64,000 bases of DNA, taken from contig NZ_JBMEUF010000001.1 of the NCBI RefSeq assembly GCF_048820975.1, positions 1,550,001-1,614,000 of the forward strand, read 5' to 3'. The translations under genes were made by a program, and so were the position numbers. The notes beneath the pieces are model-generated. The model was not told where the DNA came from. It saw nothing but the letters and a program-made list of their open reading frames with translations, and did no database searches. Positions 9,378-17,843 of the stretch are shown here, piece after piece. Every line of letters begins with the position of its first letter. Within the stretch, counting starts at the first letter, position 1. This stretch comes from Glaciecola sp048820975 (GTDB lineage: Bacteria; Pseudomonadota; Gammaproteobacteria; Enterobacterales; Alteromonadaceae).

Positions 9378-9824
9378 ATGCTCAAGTACTTAGCTTTTTT
9401 CATTTGCTTATTCCCCAGCTTTACTATTGGCCAAGACACCGTCAACACGGCAGAGTATCTGGTAGTACTAGCTCATAAAACGAACACCCAGTTAGGTCCT
9501 GAAAATATTTATATGCTTTATTCCATGAAGCAAAACGTAATGCCCAATCAATCACGAGCAGTAGTTGTAATTCAAGATTTATCCAGTGAAGCCAGCATTC
9601 GCTTTTTTAGAGAAATTTTTGACTCTTTTCCTTATCAAATAAAACGTTTATGGGATATAGCCATTTTTTCTGGACGCGCTAAAAAGCCTGTTACTAAAGA
9701 TAGCGATGAAGCTGTACTAGCGTTCATACAACAGCAAGAGAGTGCAGTAGGCTACGTTTACTCAAAACCTGAAAGCATCCAATTTCTTAAAGAGAATTAT
9801 CATGTTATCTCGATTTACCAATAG
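9378..9824 (+). CDS. small periplasmic PstS-like (PBP-like) protein
   Basis: The protein of about 148 aa starts with a signal peptide (MLKYLAFFICLFPSFTIGQ) and continues as a short phosphate-binding-protein-like domain. The pattern IYMLYSMKQNVMPN, then VVVIQD, SIRFFREIFD and AVGYVYS near the end, resembles the mini-PstS domain found without a transporter. I chose ATG 9378 over the TTG at 9309 because it starts exactly at the signal peptide. It is only about half the size of a full PstS, so it is unlikely to serve an ABC importer directly. Its last 23 bases overlap the following outer-membrane protein gene, which implies a shared function at the envelope. Confidence 0.72.
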   Translation: MLKYLAFFICLFPSFTIGQDTVNTAEYLVVLAHKTNTQLGPENIYMLYSMKQNVMPNQSRAVVVIQDLSSEASIRFFREIFDSFPYQIKRLWDIAIFSGRAKKPVTKDSDEAVLAFIQQQESAVGYVYSKPESIQFLKENYHVISIYQ

Positions 9825-11001
9825 CATATTATTGTTGAGTTGCTTGGCCCCTAGTGTATGTTGGTCAGGCCCCGATGACGTTCAAATTAATGGGTTTATT
9901 GGCCTTGGCTATATGCATGAGTCAGCCAATAACTTTGTTTCTTTGGAAAAAGATGAACAAGAAATTATAGATATTGGCCTGCGCTTTTCTTATGATTTTA
10001 ATAGCCAATTTAGTGCTACAGGCCAACTCGGTTATAGACGTTTCAGCGATTACGCAAATGATCACGGCCCAAGAGTTGACTACGCGCAACTAAGTTACCT
10101 CACGAGCTTGTTCAATAATTCAGAGCAAATAATTTCTATCGGGCGCGTGAAAAATCAACTAGGTTTATACAATTTAGCTCGTGATGTCCCAACTGGACGC
10201 AACAGCATTATTTTGCCTCAATCAGCTTATTTAGAATTTTTACGCAACTTATTTTTAAGTACTGACGGCATCTCCTTTTCTTCAAATACATTTCTAGACA
10301 AAGGCGTATTGTCAGCATCCTTTTCATATGGACGCGTGAATATTGATGAAAACTTTAGTAAAAATATGCTTGGTGATTTCACTAGTGGTGATTGGTCAAA
10401 CAAGCAAAATTTAGTGGCTGATGTTCGATTTAGTAATGAGAAATTTAAAATTGGTGTGTCTTATAATGATATAGAACCTCACTATAATGCAGCTAATGAT
10501 GATCTAATTCCTTTTATTCCTATTGGCACTTACATAAATGGCATAGATGGCCAGTTAGGTATGCAAAGTTATTTTGCCTACGCGCAAATTTATTGGAAAC
10601 AGTTTGAATTTAGTACTGAATACACCTATAGAAACGTAAACGCAAATGGCTTTACCGCAGGGCAAGCGCTAAATCGTTCTTTAGAAGGCTACTACGCACA
10701 ATTAAATTACTTAAAATCTGCACAACTTTCACTGACTTTGCGCTTTGAACAGTTTTATCGCTTGGCAAAGTATAAGCATGGAGTAGTTACACCATTCTTT
10801 ACCTTTGAACCTTATTACAATAATTCTAGAACATTGAGTTTTGGTGCCGTTTATAACTTCAACGATAGTTGGTCAATTATGGCTGATATACATTTTGTAA
10901 AAGGTTCTGGATTTTTAGCCCCATTTGCAACGCCTGTGGAAGAAACAATAGAGAAAAAATCATGGACTCTAACGGCAATTCAAGCCGTTTATAATTTTTA
11001 G
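9802..11001 (+). CDS. outer-membrane beta-barrel protein, porin-like
   Basis: The 399-aa protein has a signal peptide (about 1-22, ending near CWSG). The rest is alternating amphipathic strands rich in aromatic residues, and it ends in the outer-membrane insertion signature AVYNF with a terminal Phe. The size fits a porin-like barrel of 14-18 strands, but I cannot place it in a named porin family. It begins inside the upstream PstS-like gene, so the two are co-translated. The region GRVKNQLGLYNLARD near residues 115-129 resembles a conserved inward-folded segment in related putative porins. Confidence 0.75.
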   Translation: MLSRFTNSILLLSCLAPSVCWSGPDDVQINGFIGLGYMHESANNFVSLEKDEQEIIDIGLRFSYDFNSQFSATGQLGYRRFSDYANDHGPRVDYAQLSYLTSLFNNSEQIISIGRVKNQLGLYNLARDVPTGRNSIILPQSAYLEFLRNLFLSTDGISFSSNTFLDKGVLSASFSYGRVNIDENFSKNMLGDFTSGDWSNKQNLVADVRFSNEKFKIGVSYNDIEPHYNAANDDLIPFIPIGTYINGIDGQLGMQSYFAYAQIYWKQFEFSTEYTYRNVNANGFTAGQALNRSLEGYYAQLNYLKSAQLSLTLRFEQFYRLAKYKHGVVTPFFTFEPYYNNSRTLSFGAVYNFNDSWSIMADIHFVKGSGFLAPFATPVEETIEKKSWTLTAIQAVYNF

Positions 11002-11124
11002 CGTTGGGCACTGCCTTTAGCTTTATATTTTTAGTACTTGCGGTGTTAAACATTCGCAGTGGCTATTTACGGTATTCGTGAAAGCGTAGCATTTTACCTT
11101 GCTTGAAACATCCAAGCCCCCTAT

Positions 11125-11148
11125 ATTCTTACTAAATACTGTAAGAAT
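11125..11148. repeat. inverted repeat immediately upstream of aceK
   Basis: The arms ATTCTTAC and GTAAGAAT are perfectly complementary around an 8-base loop, ending ten bases before the aceK ATG. In the transcript this would be a hairpin next to the ribosome-binding region (a weak GTAAG). It could affect aceK translation or be an operator; neither is proven. Confidence 0.4.
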
Positions 11149-11158
11149 GATGTAAGTA

Positions 11159-12895
11159 ATGCACTCAGCCCTAAATCAAGAAGAAACTAAAGTAGCCCAA
11201 CATTTGGCTTACCAAATCATTACTGGGTTTGACAAATCTTATCGCCTATTTAGCCGCATAACAGCAGGCGCACAAAAAAGATTTGAAAGCAGTGATTGGC
11301 CTGCATCTCAACAGGCAATAAAAGACCGCATTACAATTTACGATCAAAGTTTGTCAGAAGCAGTTTCAGATGTTTATCAACGTGTACACCCTCGCCAGCA
11401 ACACAAAGAATTTTGGCTTGAGGCAAAAGCGCAATACTCGCGCTTGTTAGCCAACCACCCCCAATTTGAATTAGCTGAAACGTTTTATAATTCTGTTATT
11501 GGACGAGTTTTTAAGCATCAAAAAATTGATAACAGTATTATGTTTGTAACTGAAAGCCGCTGTTACTTATTAGGTCAAGACCGCCATAAAGTGCTCAACA
11601 GCTTTGATACTTCGCTTACGGTTCGCGGCTTGTTTGAGGAAATTTTCACCCAGTATCGATTTAACGTTCCTTTTGATAACGTAGAGCTTGACCTTGACAA
11701 CATGGACGGGGCTTTGCGCAGCCGCTTAAGCCCGCAAGCGCTTGCATCGGTGCATTCTGTTGAGCTACTCAAATCCGTTTTTTATAGAGGCCGCGCAGCG
11801 TATTTGGTAGGTAGAATTTGTATGCCCGATACCACGCTGCCTTTTGTAATTGCATTACAAATGACCGAAAACAAAACCATTGTAGTAGATGCTTTGTTAA
11901 CTGAGCGTGCCCATATGAGCGTAATTTTTGGTTTTGCGCGTGCCTATTTTATGGCTGACACTCAACACCCGGCTGAGGTAGTTTCTTTTTTACAAGAGCT
12001 ATTACCCCATAAGAAAAATTTCGAGTTGTACATGTCGATAGGGTTTTACAAACATGGCAAAACCGTGTTTTATCGCAATTATTTAGAACACTTAGCCAAT
12101 TCGAATGACCACTTTGCTATCACACCGGGTATTAAAGGATTGGTTATGGCGGTATTTCATTTGCCTAGTTATGGCGTGGTATTTAAAGTGATTAAAGATG
12201 AATTTGCCGAGAGTAAAAAAATTACTCGAGATTATGTGAAAGACCGCTATCGCTTGGTAAAGATGTCAGACAGGGTTGGTCGCATGGCTGACACACATGA
12301 ATACGTGAACTTTCGTTTCCCTAAAAATAGAATTGACCCTGAGCTACTCGTGTATTTACTAGAAACTTGCGCCAGTAGTATTGAAATAAATGAAAATGAA
12401 GTGGTAATTAAGCATTTGTACATAGAACGAAAAATGACGCCACTTAATTTATACCTGCAACAAGAAACTAACCCGGTAAAAATTCGCAGTGCCATTGATG
12501 ATTTAGGCCGTTGTATCAAACAAATAGCTTACGCTAATATTTTTCCAGGTGACATGCTTCATAAAAATTTTGGCATTACAAAAACCGGAAGAGTCATTTT
12601 TTATGACTATGATGAAATATGCTATATGAACGAACGTAATTTTCGCGAGTTGCCAAAATCAGACGACCCATTTGCCCTTGATACTTTATCGGTTGCGCCG
12701 AATGATGTTTTCCCAGAACAGTTTGAACACTTCATAGTGGGAAAAAAACACCTTAAAGACCTACTAAAAGAACTGCATGGGAATTTGTTAAAACCGCAAT
12801 ATTGGAAAGAGGTGCAAACAATTGCGGCGCAAGATGTTATGCAACATTTTACGCCCTACCCACCAGCTCTTCGCTTTAAACGCCAGCCGAATTAA
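11159..12895 (+). CDS. aceK: isocitrate dehydrogenase kinase/phosphatase
   Basis: The 578-aa protein is the same length as the enterobacterial enzyme. It contains recognisable AceK sequence throughout: an N-terminal regulatory helical region (1-about 310), then a eukaryotic-like kinase fold with FHLPSYGVVFKVIKDEF around residues 326-344 and the catalytic region HKNFGITKTGRVIFYDYDEI around 468-487. It phosphorylates isocitrate dehydrogenase to divert isocitrate to the glyoxylate shunt during growth on acetate, and removes the phosphate again. aceA and aceB are not beside it, unlike in enteric bacteria. The acetate island lies about 20 kb away. A hairpin precedes the start. It overlaps the convergent MAPEG gene by four bases. 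Confidence 0.97.
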   Translation: MHSALNQEETKVAQHLAYQIITGFDKSYRLFSRITAGAQKRFESSDWPASQQAIKDRITIYDQSLSEAVSDVYQRVHPRQQHKEFWLEAKAQYSRLLANHPQFELAETFYNSVIGRVFKHQKIDNSIMFVTESRCYLLGQDRHKVLNSFDTSLTVRGLFEEIFTQYRFNVPFDNVELDLDNMDGALRSRLSPQALASVHSVELLKSVFYRGRAAYLVGRICMPDTTLPFVIALQMTENKTIVVDALLTERAHMSVIFGFARAYFMADTQHPAEVVSFLQELLPHKKNFELYMSIGFYKHGKTVFYRNYLEHLANSNDHFAITPGIKGLVMAVFHLPSYGVVFKVIKDEFAESKKITRDYVKDRYRLVKMSDRVGRMADTHEYVNFRFPKNRIDPELLVYLLETCASSIEINENEVVIKHLYIERKMTPLNLYLQQETNPVKIRSAIDDLGRCIKQIAYANIFPGDMLHKNFGITKTGRVIFYDYDEICYMNERNFRELPKSDDPFALDTLSVAPNDVFPEQFEHFIVGKKHLKDLLKELHGNLLKPQYWKEVQTIAAQDVMQHFTPYPPALRFKRQPN

Positions 12896-13278
12896 GCTAG
12901 CAACATCCAATAATGCGCAATTAACGTTCCCATTCCTATGGCCCAGGCTAAGCTACGTGCAATATCCCAATTGGCTAAATAAAACCCAATGTAACTCAGG
13001 CGTGCCGCAACAAATGCCATGCATAATTGTGCGGTGTATACATTGTGTTCATCGAGTGCTAACACTAGGAGTACGGTAGGTGCAAAGTAACAAATAGCTT
13101 CGTAACAGTTTTCGTGCGCCGCCTGCGCCCTAGCCCCTAATCCAGTGAGCTTGCTTTGCTGAGTGCGAGGATGTTTATTGTCGTAACCACCGGCCTTATT
13201 CATTTGAATAGCTAAAGGAATTTTGGCGAGTATAGGCATAAACACAACGGCGGCCATACAAATAATTATAATAAACAC
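12892..13278 (-). CDS. MAPEG family membrane protein
   Basis: The 128-aa protein has four predicted helices (about 1-19, 57-77, 80-102 and 107-127). Between helices one and two lies the MAPEG signature region ARAQAAHENCYEAICYF, in which the AHxNxxE pattern is the family hallmark. Eukaryotic MAPEG members act in eicosanoid and glutathione metabolism; bacterial roles are mostly unknown. GTG at 13278 is the best start because AAGGA lies eight bases upstream. Confidence 0.87.
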   Translation of the reverse strand: MFIIIICMAAVVFMPILAKIPLAIQMNKAGGYDNKHPRTQQSKLTGLGARAQAAHENCYEAICYFAPTVLLVLALDEHNVYTAQLCMAFVAARLSYIGFYLANWDIARSLAWAIGMGTLIAHYWMLLA

Positions 13279-13350
13279 TTGTTAATCCTTTATATAATAA
13301 TTACAGTTATTTAACCTGACAAAGTGTACCCGTTTGGCTATGGTTTGAGA

Positions 13351-14031
13351 ATGAAAATTTTATTAGTAGAAGACGAGCCAACGGTTGCTCGGTTTATTGA
13401 AGATGGTTTAGTCGAACACGGCCACACTGTTGAGCATGCTAACAATGGAAGCCAAGGCTTATCATTAGCAACTAGCCAAAACTATGATGTGGTTATATTA
13501 GACCGTATGCTGCCCGAAATGGACGGTATAGAGGTTCTTGAAACGTATCGCAGTCAAGGTTTAACAACCCCAACTCTTATTTTAAGTGCTAAAAATAAGG
13601 TAGATGATAAAGTAAAAGGATTACGCGCTGGCGCTGATGATTATCTAACCAAACCCTTTGCATTTGAAGAATTATTGGCAAGAGTTGAAATTTTAGCCAG
13701 CCGAAGCGCAAACAACACCCCCTCTCAAACACATATTACCTTAGGTGAACTGCATCTTGACCTAATAAATCGCCAAGTAACACGCAACAATACGGTGATT
13801 GAATTACAATCAAAAGAGTTTAAGTTACTCGAGTATTTGATGCTTAATGCAGGGAAAATTGTGACTCGCACTATGCTATTAGAAAAAGTATGGGAATATA
13901 ACTTTGATCCGCAAACAAATGTAATTGATGTGCACATTAGCCGATTACGCAACAAAATTGATAAAGGCTTTGACCACCCAATGATTGAAACTATTCGGGG
14001 TGCTGGCTACATGATTAGCAGCCGCACCTAG
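13351..14031 (+). CDS. OmpR/PhoB-family response regulator
   Basis: The 226-aa regulator has a receiver domain (1-about 120) with acidic pocket E7/D8, phosphoacceptor D51 in VILDRMLP, the switch Ser in LILSAK and Lys in LTKPFAF. A winged-helix DNA-binding domain follows (about 130-225) with the wing IRGAGYMI. The frame could start at GTG 13324, but ATG 13351 starts exactly at the conserved MKILLVEDE. Three bases separate it from the kinase gene, so they form one operon. The closest general type is the QseB/CusR class; the signal is not evident. Confidence 0.93.
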   Translation: MKILLVEDEPTVARFIEDGLVEHGHTVEHANNGSQGLSLATSQNYDVVILDRMLPEMDGIEVLETYRSQGLTTPTLILSAKNKVDDKVKGLRAGADDYLTKPFAFEELLARVEILASRSANNTPSQTHITLGELHLDLINRQVTRNNTVIELQSKEFKLLEYLMLNAGKIVTRTMLLEKVWEYNFDPQTNVIDVHISRLRNKIDKGFDHPMIETIRGAGYMISSRT

Positions 14032-14034
14032 TTT

Positions 14035-15417
14035 ATGCGTGCAATAAAAGCCTACAGTAAAAGCTCAAGCTTTGTCGTGAGTTTTGTTTTCACCGCTTTA
14101 ATGATGTTAGGTGTTGGCTTTAACATGTACACCTTAAATGTAGCGAATGACGAACTTTTAATTCGTGAGAGTCAAGCGGCTATTCAAGCTGACATAGGCG
14201 GATTTAGGAGCTTGTACAATACCGCAGGGCGAACTGCAGTAGTAAGCGCTTTAAAAGAGCGTGTAGATAGTCGCACTAACGATTTTTTATATTATTTAAA
14301 AAGTGCTGACGATACATTTATTGGCGGCAATTTAAGTATTTGGCCTGCGCAAAATTATGAGCTGGTTAAAAACGGGGTTATTGAAATAGAGTACACCCCG
14401 CCAAACGCAAATAACGATTCCCCCCCTAAAACACAAAGTGCTATTGCCATGGTGGTAGAGTTTGAAAATAAAGACACTTTGTTAGTGGCGCGAAGCGTTC
14501 AAGATATTGAATTTGCCGTAGCCCTTGCACAAACCTCGTCTTGGGTCATGATAGTAATATTATGTACTGTCGCGGCAATTAGCTTAGCGGTTGCTTATTA
14601 CGTGGTGTCGCGTATCAATAAGATATCTGAAACCGCCGACGACATTATTAGAACAGGCGATTTAAGTGACCGCCTTCATGTAGATTCCAGCTGGGATGAC
14701 TTAAGTAAATTAACCTTAGTACTTAACGAGTTGCTCGATAAGATAGAGCATTCAGTGTTAGCCATTCGCTCAGTTTCCGACAACATTGCACATGATTTGC
14801 GCACACCATTAACGCGCCTTAAAAGTCACATTGAAGTGATTAGCGACGAAAGAGAAAAAGCTGAGCTTATAAGCGAATGCGATAATTTAATGGGCATATT
14901 TAATTCATTATTACGCATAAGTGATATAGAAAATAGCGCCAAAAAAGCCGGTTTTCAAGCCGTTCAAGTGCGCGACGTTGTTGATGACGCAGTAGATTTA
15001 TATTCGGCATTGTTTGAAAATAAAGATATAAGCTTCACTTACAAGGCTTATAACATTGATGTTTTTAGCGCTGACAAAGATTTGTTATTTCAAGCTTTCG
15101 CCAATGTACTAGATAATGCGATAAAATTTACCCCCAACGGCGGTAAAATTGCTATAGCGCTGAAATACGAAGCGCCATTTGCTATATTCTCGGTGGATGA
15201 CACTGGCGTTGGTGTTAGCAATGAAAGTATTCAAAGCCTTACTCGCCGGTTTTATCGAGAAGATAAAAGCCGCAGCACGGTGGGTAATGGCCTTGGCTTA
15301 GCGCTGGTTAGTGCTATTGTGAGTTTGCATGGCGGAAAAGTATGGTTTGAGCCTTCACGCATTCAAACGAATACAAGTAAAGGCTTACGTTGTGCTTTTA
15401 GTTTACAAATCGACTAA
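14035..15417 (+). CDS. sensor histidine kinase, partner of the preceding regulator
   Basis: The 460-aa membrane kinase has two transmembrane helices (about 13-33 and 168-190) enclosing a periplasmic sensor domain of about 135 residues. A HAMP linker follows (about 190-242), then a HisKA domain with H253 in IAHDLRTPLTRL, and an HATPase domain with NVLDNAIKFTP, DDTGVGV and GNGLGLALV. All catalytic boxes are present. The sensor region lacks recognisable metal- or phosphate-binding motifs, so the stimulus is unknown. Its stop overlaps the convergent DUF3833 gene by four bases. Confidence 0.93.
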   Translation: MRAIKAYSKSSSFVVSFVFTALMMLGVGFNMYTLNVANDELLIRESQAAIQADIGGFRSLYNTAGRTAVVSALKERVDSRTNDFLYYLKSADDTFIGGNLSIWPAQNYELVKNGVIEIEYTPPNANNDSPPKTQSAIAMVVEFENKDTLLVARSVQDIEFAVALAQTSSWVMIVILCTVAAISLAVAYYVVSRINKISETADDIIRTGDLSDRLHVDSSWDDLSKLTLVLNELLDKIEHSVLAIRSVSDNIAHDLRTPLTRLKSHIEVISDEREKAELISECDNLMGIFNSLLRISDIENSAKKAGFQAVQVRDVVDDAVDLYSALFENKDISFTYKAYNIDVFSADKDLLFQAFANVLDNAIKFTPNGGKIAIALKYEAPFAIFSVDDTGVGVSNESIQSLTRRFYREDKSRSTVGNGLGLALVSAIVSLHGGKVWFEPSRIQTNTSKGLRCAFSLQID

Positions 15418-15953
15418 TTTTGTTTTTGCATGAAAATGGTCACTTCGGCCATTACAATGCCAAACTTTCTGATATACGATCTATTCATCATAGTTTCACT
15501 ATCCATTGCCCAAAACCAATCATCAAATACAACGCGGTAGCTAGAGTCATCTACCTTTAAGTCCATTTCGTAAGAGAAGTTAAACGCATTTGCGTACGAC
15601 ACACCAAGCGCAGGGCCCGCTATATCTGCTGCGTTACCGGTGTAGGTACCATCTGAATTTTTGTTTATTGTCCAAACGCGTGACTTAGCGCCGTCGCCTT
15701 TACTATAAGTAAATTGTTCATCTAGGGTTAAGGTACCGTTGTTCGTGCGAGCGTCAATATCAACAACGAAGCGCTGCACAATTTCGCCCGAACGATTTTG
15801 AACAATGCCCCAAGCTTTCACCTTGCCATCGAAAAAGTCTTCAAGTACAAATTCAGGTGTGTCATCAAGGTATTGCTGGCCTTCGATGTTGACAGAACAT
15901 GCGCCTAATAAAAATAGGAATACCAGCGCAGCATAGTGCTTAAATGTTTTCAT
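15414..15953 (-). CDS. DUF3833 family lipoprotein
   Basis: The 179-aa protein has a short signal peptide ending in the lipobox LLGAC (Cys19). The DUF3833 body follows: FVLEDFFDGKVKAWGIVQ, a V-D-I-D stretch, then a beta-rich region with DDWFWAMD near the C terminus. It is predicted to be a lipid-anchored envelope protein. In many gammaproteobacteria DUF3833 sits in a cluster with a cyclopropane-fatty-acid-synthase-like protein, DUF1365, an SDR enzyme and a chalcone-isomerase-like protein. Only the last of these remains next to it here, 18 bases upstream. Confidence 0.9.
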   Translation of the reverse strand: MKTFKHYAALVFLFLLGACSVNIEGQQYLDDTPEFVLEDFFDGKVKAWGIVQNRSGEIVQRFVVDIDARTNNGTLTLDEQFTYSKGDGAKSRVWTINKNSDGTYTGNAADIAGPALGVSYANAFNFSYEMDLKVDDSSYRVVFDDWFWAMDSETMMNRSYIRKFGIVMAEVTIFMQKQN

Positions 15954-15971
15954 TATTTAGTGTACCTTTTG

Positions 15972-16493
15972 TTATGATAATCCAAGTAGTTTCGCGCGCA
16001 TTTTAGGCTCTGAGGTTTTTTCTGATAGCCAAATATTAAAAAACCACTGACTAAACTCTTTGTCGTTTACCTGGCCTAAGCTCTGCTCATCAATGAAAAA
16101 ATGACTCACTTGCTGAGCATCCACTACGCCAGTGATGGTTTGTCCTTCTTTTACATCGGGAAACAATTGCTGCATTTTTTGATACCATTTTGCCAGCTTT
16201 ATTTCGTCTGTCATACCTAGTTTTCGCATTTCATCAACTGAACGACTAGCTATATCATCGCCTTCAAAGTCACGTAAATATTTAAGCGACAAAGCAAATG
16301 GACCTTGTTTGTTAAATTTACCTTGCGGCGCTAAAAGTTCGGCGTCGTATATATCCCAAAACAAAACAGATAAGCGGGCTTCACCCACTTTTTGCGGTTT
16401 ATCAATAAAGCTTTCTAAAGTATTAGCATCTACTTTATGCGCTGCAACCATTGTTATTACCAGCACAACAAAACATGTTGCTAAATTTTTCAT
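15972..16493 (-). CDS. periplasmic chalcone isomerase-like protein
   Basis: The protein of about 173 aa has a signal peptide (about 1-24, ending near VDA) and a chalcone-isomerase-like fold region. The pattern is KVGEARLSVLFWDIYDAELLAP, then LSLKYLRDF, and SQWFFNIWLSEKTSEPKMR at the end. Bacterial members are not known to isomerise chalcones; some bind fatty acids. The start at 16493 has a GAGAG Shine-Dalgarno sequence and begins the signal peptide. The TTG at 16592 would add 33 non-signal residues. It is the first gene of a pair with the DUF3833 lipoprotein. Confidence 0.87.
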   Translation of the reverse strand: MKNLATCFVVLVITMVAAHKVDANTLESFIDKPQKVGEARLSVLFWDIYDAELLAPQGKFNKQGPFALSLKYLRDFEGDDIASRSVDEMRKLGMTDEIKLAKWYQKMQQLFPDVKEGQTITGVVDAQQVSHFFIDEQSLGQVNDKEFSQWFFNIWLSEKTSEPKMRAKLLGLS

Positions 16494-16689
16494 ATGTATC
16501 TCTCTTCGTGTATCATAAAAAATCGTAATTGACTTCTGCGTGAGTTCACGCAAAATCAAAACTTGCACAATCATACGTTTGTATCGGTCCAATAGTGCTA
16601 TTTAGAACATTAAGTTTGTGTAATGCTCTTGCTCCATTGGTAGCGTATTAACAATCCCTTCCCTTTTATTGGCACTATCAATTACCCGA

Positions 16690-17643
16690 ATGAATAAAAC
16701 TGAAGCCGCTCAAAAGACATTTAATATTAATTTACCATCGCCAATTGAGCGCATCACTTGGCCTGGCATTGGCAATACCAATGCTTCTTTGCACAATGAA
16801 GTAAATGAAACAATTGAAATTTACGTTAAGCGAGATGATTTAATACACCCTGTTATTTCAGGGAATAAATGGCGAAAGTTACTTCCCTTTGTAAGTGAAA
16901 TGCAAAGCAAGAATGTTCAACATGTGCTGAGTTTTGGCGGCGGGTACTCAAACCACTTACATGCACTGGCGTATTTGTGTGACCAATTAAATATTAAACT
17001 AAGCGCTATTATACGTGGCGATTATACCCATAACCTTAGCCCTACTTTACAAGATATGAAACGCTGGGGAGCAGAACTTCGTTTTGTAAATAGAATAGAG
17101 TACAAGCAGCGACATGACCCTCAATATTGCCAAGCATTACAAAATCAATTTCAAGCCGATTTATTAATCCCCGAGGGCGGGTCACATGCCCTCGGGATTG
17201 AAGGTGTTAAAAGTTTCGTTGATGAATTTAGGCAGCAGTTGCCTGAGGCAACGCATGTTATAGTGCCCGTAGCCAGTGGCGGCACCATGGCTGGAATTAT
17301 AGGGAATGCGCTACGCAGCGACGTATTTAATCTAATTGGCATTGCTGTGCTAAAAGGCGAATCGTATTTAGAAGATTTAGTAAATGAACTACTTCCCCCT
17401 AAAAGCGAATTTACAGATTGGCATATTGAGCACGAGTATCATCATAAAGGGTACGCGAAATCGAGTGAAACACTGCAGGCATTTATGAGACATTTTGAAA
17501 ACCACACTAATATTCCGTTAGAAGCGGTTTATTCAGGCAAGTGCTTTTACGCATTAGACCAACTTTTACGCAAACAGTACTTCCCAGCCAACAGTAAAAT
17601 AATGATTACCCACACTGGCGGCCTGCAAGGAAAAACAAGGTAA
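16690..17643 (+). CDS. PLP-dependent ACC deaminase/D-cysteine desulfhydrase family enzyme
   Basis: The 317-aa cytosolic enzyme belongs to the tryptophan-synthase-beta fold type of PLP enzymes. K60 in SGNKWRKL is the expected Schiff-base lysine, followed by GGGYSNHLHALAY, the phosphate-binding SGGTMAGI near 198-205, and HTGGLQG at the C terminus. Family members deaminate 1-aminocyclopropane-1-carboxylate or desulfurate D-cysteine; residues separating these activities were not resolved, and the desulfhydrase role is more usual in marine gammaproteobacteria. ATG 16690 is preferred over TTG 16669, although neither has a strong Shine-Dalgarno sequence. Confidence 0.87.
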   Translation: MNKTEAAQKTFNINLPSPIERITWPGIGNTNASLHNEVNETIEIYVKRDDLIHPVISGNKWRKLLPFVSEMQSKNVQHVLSFGGGYSNHLHALAYLCDQLNIKLSAIIRGDYTHNLSPTLQDMKRWGAELRFVNRIEYKQRHDPQYCQALQNQFQADLLIPEGGSHALGIEGVKSFVDEFRQQLPEATHVIVPVASGGTMAGIIGNALRSDVFNLIGIAVLKGESYLEDLVNELLPPKSEFTDWHIEHEYHHKGYAKSSETLQAFMRHFENHTNIPLEAVYSGKCFYALDQLLRKQYFPANSKIMITHTGGLQGKTR

Positions 17644-17648
17644 ACAGA

Positions 17649-17668
17649 TTTACTGATTGCTCAGTAAA
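17649..17668 (+). terminator. weak hairpin terminator after the PLP enzyme
   Basis: The arms TTTACTGA and TCAGTAAA pair around TTGC six bases after the stop, followed by a modest T-rich stretch (GATATTTTG). Confidence 0.45.
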
Positions 17669-17843
17669 GATATTTTGTACCGATTATGGGCGAACGCCTT
17701 GCGATTTTTCTTATCATCGGCATACTAAATCACTTGTACAATATTAGCTTGCTGATATTATGCGCAAAATTTTTAGGGGTAAATCCCCGCTATAATAATC
17801 TACTATGCTTAACTTAACGGCAGTAGCTACTTAAGGATTCAAT

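Noticed and set aside
11141..11158. CTGTAAG-AATG-ATGTAAG before aceK as a Pho box
   Set aside because: Both half sites deviate at the last position and the motif overlaps the ribosome site and hairpin. AceK is not an expected phosphate target.
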